A stretch of 59,138 bases of DNA from an uncultured Saprospiraceae bacterium (GTDB lineage Bacteria; Bacteroidota; Bacteroidia; Chitinophagales; Saprospiraceae): positions 1 through 59,138 of the forward strand of contig CAKZSH010000028.1 of assembly GCA_937918905.1 (NCBI GenBank), in the 5' to 3' direction. Shown piece by piece: positions 44,967 through 52,196 of the stretch. Position numbers and translations under genes: made by a program. The notes under the pieces were generated by a model. That model made no database searches, was not told the origin of the DNA, and saw only the letters and a program-made list of their open reading frames with translations. Numbering within the stretch: the stretch's first letter is position 1; each line of letters starts with the position of its first letter.

Positions 44967-45057
44967 GATTAGAAAACTCCTATATTTTAACCAAACGAAT
45001 CTTATTTAAGAATACAACAACCTAAAAGAGTTCTTTTGGAAAGAACGCAAAAATCTT

Positions 45058-46170
45058 ATGATGAACTTACATTCGACTGTTGCTGAACCTGTCATTGTGT
45101 TACGCCCTATTGAGGATAACACCAAGAAATTATTGTACCTCATTGGTTTCGAGGATGAATTCATTTCTAATGTATTACTAGAACACGACGGTAATTCATA
45201 CGAAATTTTCAAAAAACATCAATTACATGAAATTTCTCCTGAAGATTTAATTTCTTTAAAGGAAAAAGAAGGACCTGGTTTTGCGATAATTTGTGATTTA
45301 GGAGTTTTAAGAAAGAATAACTTTCAGTTTCTAGATCATGTAAGAGGTGAAAAAGCACTTGCTGATGTACCTTTTATAGTGATTAACAGAACAAAAACAC
45401 CAATTAATTTCAAAGAAGCTTTGAAAAGAGGGATTGATGATGGGTACTCTTTGCCATGGAAATGGGAAAAAATCCTTTCAAGAATTGAATTTTTAATTAA
45501 GCACAAACACAAAATCCAAGAAGTAGGAGTAACTAAAGAATCAAAATTCAAGATTCCTACTGGTAAGCGAATTTTCGATATTGTTTCTGCGACAGGTGCG
45601 CTTTTGTTTTTAAGCCCTGTTCTTATTTTAATTGCGATTTTAATAAAACTCACCTCTAAAGGACCTATCCTTTATAGTTCAAAAAGAGCTGGTACTAATT
45701 ATAAAGTTTTTGATTTCTTGAAATTCCGATCAATGGTTGTTGATGCGGATCAGAAATTAAAAGAATTGGCTCACCTTAATCAATATGATGAAAAAAGTAA
45801 AGGACCATCATTTACAAAAATTTCTAATGATCCTCGTGTAACTTCAATTGGACGAATTATTAGAAAGACTAGTCTTGATGAATTACCACAATTAATTAAT
45901 GTATTGAGAGGTGATATGTCTATTATTGGAAACCGACCTTTACCTTTATATGAAGCAGAGCAATTGACTACAGATCTAAATTCTAGACGATTTATAGCAC
46001 CTGCAGGATTAACTGGATTGTGGCAAGTTTCCAAAAGAGGTAAAAAAGATATGTCCGTTCAAGAAAGAATTGACTTAGATATAGAGTATGCTATGAAACA
46101 TTCTTTACTAATGGATGTAAAAATAGTAGCAAAAACACTCCCCGCAATGATTCAGGAAGAATCAGTTTAA
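45058..46170 (+). CDS. Receiver-like domain fused to phosphoglycosyl transferase
   Basis: This 370-residue protein has two parts. Residues 20-150 have the length and secondary-structure pattern of a receiver domain (FAIICDLGVLRKNNFQFLDHVR with an Asp at the phospho-acceptor place, then VPFIVINRTKTPINFKEALKRG and ending helix ILSRIEFLIK). The acidic pocket and the switch Lys are less clear, so it may be a pseudo-receiver. Residues 168-370 are the bacterial sugar transferase domain (KRIFDIVSATGALLFLSPVLI with the membrane hairpin, KFRSMVVDAD, SLDELPQLINVL, GNRPLPLYEAEQL and PAGLTGLWQVSKRG). This enzyme class transfers a sugar phosphate to undecaprenyl phosphate to start exopolysaccharide synthesis. 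A strong terminator follows. Confidence 0.88.
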   Translation: MMNLHSTVAEPVIVLRPIEDNTKKLLYLIGFEDEFISNVLLEHDGNSYEIFKKHQLHEISPEDLISLKEKEGPGFAIICDLGVLRKNNFQFLDHVRGEKALADVPFIVINRTKTPINFKEALKRGIDDGYSLPWKWEKILSRIEFLIKHKHKIQEVGVTKESKFKIPTGKRIFDIVSATGALLFLSPVLILIAILIKLTSKGPILYSSKRAGTNYKVFDFLKFRSMVVDADQKLKELAHLNQYDEKSKGPSFTKISNDPRVTSIGRIIRKTSLDELPQLINVLRGDMSIIGNRPLPLYEAEQLTTDLNSRRFIAPAGLTGLWQVSKRGKKDMSVQERIDLDIEYAMKHSLLMDVKIVAKTLPAMIQEESV

Positions 46171-46203
46171 TTAAAAATTGACTTATTTCTAATGAATGAT
46201 AGG

Positions 46204-46241
46204 AAAAACTGAAACTTATTACTGATAGGTTTCAGTTTTTT
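46204..46241 (+). terminator. Intrinsic terminator
   Basis: AAAAACTGAAAC (46204-46215) pairs with GTTTCAGTTTTT (46229-46240). It ends the receiver/phosphoglycosyl transferase unit before the first GT2 gene. Confidence 0.85.
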
Positions 46242-46295
46242 CAAATTCATCACATTATAAAAAAGTCTAATAAAACTTTATTTTTGCGGAAAAAA

Positions 46296-47201
46296 ATGTC
46301 TAGGGAAAATCCACTAGTATCCATTATTACGGTTAACTATAATCAAATTCAAGTAACTACAGAGTTATTTGAGTCACTCAGAAATATATCCTTTCGAGAT
46401 TTTGAAATAATTCTTGTCGATAATGGATCCAGAGAGGATTCCTCTAAATTAATTGCCGAAAATTACCCAGAGGTTAATCTAATTGTCTCCAAGGAAAATT
46501 TAGGTTTCTCAGGTGGAAATAATTTAGGTATTCGTGCAAGTAAAGGTGATTACCTTTTCTTTATAAATAATGATGCTGAAGTTACTGAAAACAGCATCGA
46601 GACTCTCCTCCAACTGTTCAACACTATCCCACAATTAGGTATCGTTAGTCCACAAATATGCTACGATCCAAAGATGACTAATAATCAAAAAATCATTCAA
46701 TATGTAGGTGCTACACATGTTCATCCTGTGACTGCAAGGAATGAGATTTTAGGGGAGAAGGAAGTGGATAAAGGTCAATATATTGAACCCAAAGAGACCG
46801 CATATGTACATGGAGCAGCAATGATGACTACCCGTGAAGTTATTGAAAATGTGGGTGCTATGCCTGAAGAATTCTTTTTATATTATGAAGAATTAGATTG
46901 GAGTGAACAAATTCGAAACGCTGGGTACAAAGTTTACGTAGAACCTAATGCTTTGGTTTTTCATAAGGAATCCATGGCTGTTGGAAAAAATAGTACACTA
47001 AAAACATATTACCATACTCGAAACCGTATTTTCTTTGTTAGAAGAAATCGGAGTTGGGGACAAATAGTTTTGTTTTATATATTTATGTTTTTATTTACCA
47101 TTCCGAAAAATACTTTGATGTTTTTAAAAAATGGAGAATGGGATCACATTAAAGCATTTTACAAAGGTATCTGGTGGAACCTTGCAGGTAATGTGAAGTA
47201 A
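46296..47201 (+). CDS. Glycosyltransferase family 2 (rhamnosyltransferase-like)
   Basis: 301 residues from the ATG at 46296; a TTG four codons earlier is also open. The GT2 domain has VSIITVNYNQ, ILVDNGS, NLGFSGGNNLGI and the metal-site FFINNDAEV. The acceptor-side EEFFLYYEELDWSEQIRNAGY and HKESMAVG, plus a hydrophobic segment near the C-terminus (WGQIVLFYIFMFLFTIP), are typical of WbbL-like rhamnosyltransferases. It likely adds a sugar to the lipid-linked repeat unit. dTDP-rhamnose precursors would come from the pathway that includes rfbB at 1.6 kb, but a direct link is not shown. Confidence 0.88.
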   Translation: MSRENPLVSIITVNYNQIQVTTELFESLRNISFRDFEIILVDNGSREDSSKLIAENYPEVNLIVSKENLGFSGGNNLGIRASKGDYLFFINNDAEVTENSIETLLQLFNTIPQLGIVSPQICYDPKMTNNQKIIQYVGATHVHPVTARNEILGEKEVDKGQYIEPKETAYVHGAAMMTTREVIENVGAMPEEFFLYYEELDWSEQIRNAGYKVYVEPNALVFHKESMAVGKNSTLKTYYHTRNRIFFVRRNRSWGQIVLFYIFMFLFTIPKNTLMFLKNGEWDHIKAFYKGIWWNLAGNVK

Positions 47202-47292
47202 AATATTTTGCAGTTATATAATTTTTAAATTACCGTTTATCATTAATCGTTAACCACTCAAAAGTTATCGGTAGCCAATAACAGTTAAAATA

Positions 47293-48519
47293 ATGAGTAT
47301 TCTATTTTATATTTTCTTATTTGTAAGTGGATTCTTAATCTTCTTTTTGGTATTTCCATTTGTAACGGTTTTCCTATCCCTTTTTTCAAGTGAAAAGATT
47401 AAAACCAAAGAAGAACTCGGAAGTGCTTATAAAGAATACGACTACGGATGTATTATTACTGCCTACAAAAATGCTGAAATTGCAAAACCGCTGATTGCTT
47501 CTCTGTTAAAACAACCTTATAAAAATTTCCATATTTATTTAGTGGCTGACGAATGTGATATTTCAGAATTTAATTTTTCTGATGATAAACTAATGGTTTT
47601 AAATCCTCAACCATCTTTGAGGTTAAAAGCGAAAAGTATTATTCATGCGATGGAAAATTATGTACGCAGACATGAATACACTATCGTTTTTGATGCTGAT
47701 AATTTGGCTCACCCTGATTTTTTATTGGAAATAAATAAATATGCAAATAACGGACATCAAGCTATTCAAGGACAGCGGACAGCTAAAAACTTAGATACCG
47801 TTTATGCATGTGCAGATGCAACAGGAGAGTTTTATAAAAATTATATTGACCGTTATGTTCCTTATATGTTGGGATCTTCAACGGTGATTTCAGGGTCGGG
47901 AATGGCAGTTGAAACGGAATTGTATGATGCTTATTTGAAAAGTCCTGAAATTGAAATGGGCAAAACACAATGGAAGAAAATGTTGCAAGAGGATAAAATT
48001 TTGCAAAATAACTTGCTCTATAAAAATGAAAATATTTGCTACGCAAAAAATGCAATTGTGTATGATGAAAAAGTAGTGAGTGGAGATCAAGTAGAAACAC
48101 AAAGAAGTCGCTGGTTGTATTCTTATTTTCAAAATTTACCAAACTCTTCAGGTTTAATATTAAAAGGAATAACAGGGTTTAGTTGGAATCAGATTTTATT
48201 TGGATTGATTACAATTGCGCCTCCTTTATTTATTCTTTTATTTGCCTCAATGGGAATGGCAGTTTTAAGTTTGATTGTTTCATGGAAACTTGCAGCAACA
48301 TTAGTTGTAGCAATTGCCATTTTTAGTTTTACCATTCTATGGACTTTATACCTATCAAAAGTACCAAAAGAAATATGGTCGGCAATATGGGGACTACCTT
48401 TGTTTGTATTAAAACAAGTGACGGCTTTATTTAAAATGGGTAATCCAAATAAAAACTTTAAACATTCAGAACACACTCGGAAGGTTTCTATCGATGATGT
48501 TTTGAAAAAAGATAAATAG
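47293..48519 (+). CDS. Cellulose-synthase-like glycosyltransferase family 2
   Basis: This 408-residue enzyme has an N-terminal membrane helix, a GT2 catalytic region (CIITAYKNAE, VFDADNLAHPDF with the DxD metal site, VISGSGMAVE), EDK after the acceptor site, and the QxxRW motif as TQRSRW. Two to three C-terminal helices follow. The QxxRW motif is typical of processive synthases such as cellulose or hyaluronan synthase. It probably polymerises or extends the exopolysaccharide at the inner membrane. It lies 91 bases after the previous GT2 and 119 bases before the SGNH gene. Confidence 0.87.
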   Translation: MSILFYIFLFVSGFLIFFLVFPFVTVFLSLFSSEKIKTKEELGSAYKEYDYGCIITAYKNAEIAKPLIASLLKQPYKNFHIYLVADECDISEFNFSDDKLMVLNPQPSLRLKAKSIIHAMENYVRRHEYTIVFDADNLAHPDFLLEINKYANNGHQAIQGQRTAKNLDTVYACADATGEFYKNYIDRYVPYMLGSSTVISGSGMAVETELYDAYLKSPEIEMGKTQWKKMLQEDKILQNNLLYKNENICYAKNAIVYDEKVVSGDQVETQRSRWLYSYFQNLPNSSGLILKGITGFSWNQILFGLITIAPPLFILLFASMGMAVLSLIVSWKLAATLVVAIAIFSFTILWTLYLSKVPKEIWSAIWGLPLFVLKQVTALFKMGNPNKNFKHSEHTRKVSIDDVLKKDK

Positions 48520-48525
48520 GTTTTT

Positions 48526-48620
48526 AAATCAAAATCAAAATTAAAAATTCAATCAAAATACAAGTGGTCAATCACAGATTCTGTTTTGATTTTGATTGAC
48601 ATTTTGATTTTGATTGATTT
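48526..48620. repeat. Inverted repeat C, copy 2
   Basis: Left (ATCAAAATCAAAATTAAAAATTCAATCAAAATACA-like) and right (TTTTGATTTTGATTGACATTTTGATTTTGATTG) arms resemble the 40-base arms at 39992-40100 but pair less perfectly. It lies inside the exopolysaccharide cluster. Confidence 0.75.
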
Positions 48621-48638
48621 AGTTTAGCGTTCAACAAA

Positions 48639-49337
48639 ATGAAAAATTCTGCTTTTTATATATCCTTTCTTATCAACCTCCTTTTTGTTGGAGGATTTTT
48701 TTTTATCGTTCATAAATTGGGGGGATTTGCGTATCTGATGGCAAAAGTCAGAACGAATAATTTAGCAGGTATTTATGAACATCGAAAAAATCATTTAGCA
48801 CAATTACCTATGCGATCAGATGCAATTGTAATGTTAGGAAATAGCATCACTCAAAGTTGTGAGTGGAGTGAATTACTAGAAAATCCTAAAATTGTGAATC
48901 GAGGAATCGCAGGAGATATGACTGGAGGAATGATGGTACGACTGGAAGAAATTACAAAATACCATCCTGCTAAGATTTTTTTAATGATAGGGATCAATGA
49001 TTTGAGTGTTATCTCAAAAGAAAAAATTATAGAAAATTATAAATCTATAGTTAATCAAATTGTGGAAAAAAGTCCTTCCACTAAATTGTATCTTCAAAGC
49101 ATTTTACCCGTAAACAATGAAGTACGAAATAGTGGAAAAAGTAATGACGATATTCTTTTCTTAAATGAGAAAATCCAAGACATTGCTTCTAATTATGGAT
49201 TGGTTTACGTTAATTTGCACCCTCTTTTCGTGGATAGTGAAGGAAGATTAAAAACGAATTTGACGCAGGACGGAATTCATTTGGATGTAGAAGGGTATTT
49301 AATTTGGAAAAAAGAATTGACAAAATATATTAATTGA
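48639..49337 (+). CDS. SGNH/GDSL hydrolase
   Basis: This 232-residue protein has an N-terminal hydrophobic anchor (residues 8-25) and an SGNH fold: block I VMLGNSIT with the catalytic Ser, GIAGDMTGGM (block II Gly), MIGINDLS (block III Asn), and block V DGIHLDVEGY (Asp and His). It should be a periplasmic esterase or acetyltransferase on polysaccharide. The MBOAT acyltransferase follows at once, which points to O-acetylation or removal of acetyl groups. Confidence 0.85.
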   Translation: MKNSAFYISFLINLLFVGGFFFIVHKLGGFAYLMAKVRTNNLAGIYEHRKNHLAQLPMRSDAIVMLGNSITQSCEWSELLENPKIVNRGIAGDMTGGMMVRLEEITKYHPAKIFLMIGINDLSVISKEKIIENYKSIVNQIVEKSPSTKLYLQSILPVNNEVRNSGKSNDDILFLNEKIQDIASNYGLVYVNLHPLFVDSEGRLKTNLTQDGIHLDVEGYLIWKKELTKYIN

Positions 49338-49384
49338 TAAAATACTGGTTATCAGATACTTATAAAGTAACCAACGACGATTAA

Positions 49385-50968
49385 ATGATTTTTAATAGCA
49401 TACCATTTTTTGTTTTTATAGCAATCTTTCTTCCCTTTTATTTTACAATGAAAGGAAAAGCAAGACTGTTGTTATGTCTTATTGGAAGCTATATTTTCTA
49501 TGGATGGTTGGATTATCGGTTTTGCAGTTTAGTGGCATTTTCTACATTGATAGATTATTATGTAGGGATGAAGTTGGAAAATGAGGACGATCAGCCTAAA
49601 CGAAAAAGACTGCTTCTAGCCAGTATGATTGTCAATTTGGGCTTCTTGGGATTTTTTAAATATTTTAATTTTTTCCAAGAATCATTTGTCTCTATGATGA
49701 ATGATTTTGGAATGCAGGCTCATCCATCCACGCTGCAAATATTTTTACCAGTCGGAATTTCTTTTTACACCTTCCAATCCATGAGTTATACGATCGACGT
49801 GTATTGGAAAAAGATAAAAGTAGAAAGAGATTTTATACGATTTGCAACATTTATTTCATTCTTCCCACAGTTAGTTGCTGGCCCAATTGTAAGAGCAAAA
49901 GATTTTCTTCCACAGTTTCAAAATGATCGTGAATTCTCTTGGGATAGATTGATTTCTGGAACTGGGCAAATGGTTTGGGGATTTTTCAAAAAAGTGGCAG
50001 TAGCAGATTCGTTAGCACCATTTGTAGATCAATGTTTTCAAAATCCTGAAGGTTTTTCATCCATCCATTTATTGATAGGAATCATCTTTTATTCCTTTCA
50101 AATCTATTGTGATTTTAGTGGATACTCTGATATTGCGATTGGATTAGCAAGAGTCTTGGGTTTTGATTTTCCTGATAATTTTAGAACACCATACTTCTCT
50201 AAAAACTTTAGTGAATTTTGGCAGCGATGGCATATTTCCCTATCGAGCTGGTTAAAAGATTATTTATATATTCCTCTTGGCGGTAGTCGTGGGGGAAGTT
50301 TTGGATCTGTCTTTTTTATCATTTTACCATTATTCCTTTTGAGTATATTTTGGGCAGGTAGCTGGCAAACGGCTTTGATTTATTTAAGCATATTATTGCT
50401 GGTCAGTTTAGCGACTGCTTATTGGATGCGAAGTTCTGATGCGAATAGAGTAAAAGGGTTTACCTATATGAATAATATGGTAACGATGCTTTTAGGAGGG
50501 TTGTGGCACGGTGCAAATTGGGCATTTTATTTTTGGGGATTTTTACATGGAATGTATTTAATTGTTCAACGATTTTTAGGAAAGCCTTTCGGAAAACTAA
50601 TGACGGCTTTGCGATTCCCAAAAATGATGCAACAAGGTATTGACATTTTGATTGTATACTTTTTTACATGCTTGGCTTGGGTCTTTTTTAGAGCTGTTGA
50701 ATTTGATGTAGCATCAGCTTACATTCAAGGAATTGCTTCGTTTGAAAATTTCACCTTTGGAAGTATTGTCAATAAGTTTTGGGTACTAAAAGGTGTCCTC
50801 CTTATTGGAATGTTATTGTTTGTCGAGATTACAGATTTTAAATTTAATTATAGCAAATTGATTCAAACGAGTCCAGCCTTTAGAATAGCCAGCTTTGTCA
50901 TCCTTTTATGGATAATTGCTTTCTTTGGATCGTTTGGAGCGAATGCATTTATTTATTTTCAATTTTAA
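49385..50968 (+). CDS. MBOAT family O-acyltransferase, AlgI-like
   Basis: This 527-residue polytopic membrane protein transfers an acyl group, usually acetyl, across the inner membrane for polysaccharide O-acetylation. Visible motifs are FFPQLVAGPIVRA, SYSDIAIGLARVLGF, NFRTPYFSKNFSEFWQRWHISLS and the catalytic GGLWHGANWAF (His). Around ten transmembrane helices are seen. It is longer than AlgI by about 50 residues. It sits between two SGNH-type proteins, as in alginate and cellulose acetylation systems, so it likely passes acetyl to one or both of them. Confidence 0.93.
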   Translation: MIFNSIPFFVFIAIFLPFYFTMKGKARLLLCLIGSYIFYGWLDYRFCSLVAFSTLIDYYVGMKLENEDDQPKRKRLLLASMIVNLGFLGFFKYFNFFQESFVSMMNDFGMQAHPSTLQIFLPVGISFYTFQSMSYTIDVYWKKIKVERDFIRFATFISFFPQLVAGPIVRAKDFLPQFQNDREFSWDRLISGTGQMVWGFFKKVAVADSLAPFVDQCFQNPEGFSSIHLLIGIIFYSFQIYCDFSGYSDIAIGLARVLGFDFPDNFRTPYFSKNFSEFWQRWHISLSSWLKDYLYIPLGGSRGGSFGSVFFIILPLFLLSIFWAGSWQTALIYLSILLLVSLATAYWMRSSDANRVKGFTYMNNMVTMLLGGLWHGANWAFYFWGFLHGMYLIVQRFLGKPFGKLMTALRFPKMMQQGIDILIVYFFTCLAWVFFRAVEFDVASAYIQGIASFENFTFGSIVNKFWVLKGVLLIGMLLFVEITDFKFNYSKLIQTSPAFRIASFVILLWIIAFFGSFGANAFIYFQF

Positions 50969-50969
50969 A

Positions 50970-51105
50970 ACCCCCAGCTTCCGAAATTTCGGGAGAGCTT
51001 TTTTTCTTTGCCTTAACGGCAAAAGAAAAAAGTAAAGTTAACGTGTTTTAAAAATCAAAATATTTTTGACACGTTTAATTCTCTTTTTTCCTTTAGGGGC
51101 TGGGT
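50970..51105. repeat. Nested hairpins between the MBOAT and SGNH genes
   Basis: CCCAGC (50973-50978) faces GCTGGG (51099-51104). Inside are the palindrome CCGAAATTTCGG with AGCT flanks and a T-run (50976-51007), a CTTTTTTCTTTGCC-type hairpin, and AACGTGT facing ACACGTT. The first hairpin could act as a leaky terminator within the cluster. Confidence 0.65.
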
Positions 51106-51114
51106 GTAATCATT

Positions 51115-52092
51115 ATGAAAAAACTCTACTGGATTTTTGCGGTAATTATTCTCTTCTTTATTGGAGATCGATTGGGTGGATACTTTCTTAAGCAGATGGT
51201 TTCCAGTAGCCAATTCCGTTATTCAAAGATGTACAGAGGAGAAGCAGATTGCGATATTCTTTTCCTCGGGAATTCAAGAGGTTTAGGTTTTTATCAACCA
51301 TACATAGAAGAGGTTACAGGTAAGAAAACATTTAATCTCAGCTATAATGCTTTACCAATGAATCTTGGAAGAGTATTGTTAGAAGATTATCTTGAACATA
51401 ATAATAAACCTGAATTGATTATTGTAGATATTACAATGATGAATCGGGTAGATACTACTTTAGTAACTGGGTTTAATGTCTACACTCCATATTCAGATCG
51501 ACTAGGGGAGATGGTTAAATCTCATTCTAAGAATGTTTTTTATGGTGGAAAATTAAGTCATCTATTTGTACATAATAGTGAGATTTTTCAACGGGCTATG
51601 TTTTATTATAGTAAAACCGATAAAGATTGGATAGTGGATCGAGTAATCAATGAAAACATGGTTAATGCTGTAGAGGAGCAACGACCATTTTATGCAGGGC
51701 CTTTTGATTGGTCAACGGTTGAAATGATGTTTGATGAATTGAACCAGACGGTCAAAATAGCTAAAGAAAATAATATCAAAATTAAATTAGTTGTAAGCCC
51801 ATTTTTTCCTCCTTTTGCAAAGAAAATTGTAAATCTTGAGCATCTACAAAAAAGAGTAAAAATGGCAACATCGGAAAGTTTCAATAAAAATCCTTTTGCT
51901 CATCCTTATGTAAATAGAACAGTTGATACGAATAATATAGAGGCAATGACAAAGCTGAAAGATGGAATAGAATTTTACGATTATTCTGATGCTTTGCAGG
52001 ATCCTTCAGGTTTTGGAGATTATCAACATGTAAATATCAAAGGTGCAAAACAATACATTGACAAGATGAAAGTAGATGGGATTTTTGATTAG
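51115..52092 (+). CDS. Membrane-anchored SGNH-like protein, AlgJ/AlgX-type partner of the MBOAT
   Basis: This 325-residue protein has an N-terminal membrane anchor (residues 4-20) and a periplasmic domain with ILFLGNSRGLGFYQP (putative catalytic Ser), NLSYNALPMNLGR, and a closing DPSGFGDYQHVNIKGAKQYID with Asp and His in SGNH-like positions. It lacks a strong assigned family but its place after the MBOAT gene fits the acetyl-transfer subunits of polysaccharide O-acetylation systems. Repeat A copy 3 begins two bases after its stop. Confidence 0.7.
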   Translation: MKKLYWIFAVIILFFIGDRLGGYFLKQMVSSSQFRYSKMYRGEADCDILFLGNSRGLGFYQPYIEEVTGKKTFNLSYNALPMNLGRVLLEDYLEHNNKPELIIVDITMMNRVDTTLVTGFNVYTPYSDRLGEMVKSHSKNVFYGGKLSHLFVHNSEIFQRAMFYYSKTDKDWIVDRVINENMVNAVEEQRPFYAGPFDWSTVEMMFDELNQTVKIAKENNIKIKLVVSPFFPPFAKKIVNLEHLQKRVKMATSESFNKNPFAHPYVNRTVDTNNIEAMTKLKDGIEFYDYSDALQDPSGFGDYQHVNIKGAKQYIDKMKVDGIFD

Positions 52093-52093
52093 A

Positions 52094-52186
52094 AATTGTA
52101 ACCGCCAAATTCATTTGGCAGGTTGAGTAAAGAACTAATAATCAATGATTCCTACAACCTGCCAAATGAATTTGGCGGTTACAATT
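52094..52186. repeat. Nested palindromic repeat A, copy 3
   Basis: The arms 52094-52125 and 52155-52186 (32 bases) are exact complements. Each contains the self-pairing GCCAAATTCATTTGGC. It fills the whole space between two convergent genes. Confidence 0.92.
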
Positions 52187-52196
52187 TTAACTATTC

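Noticed and set aside
46279-46286. TATTTTTG as a promoter for the first GT2 gene
   Set aside because: No TTG at 19-21 bases upstream and it would give almost no leader before the ATG.
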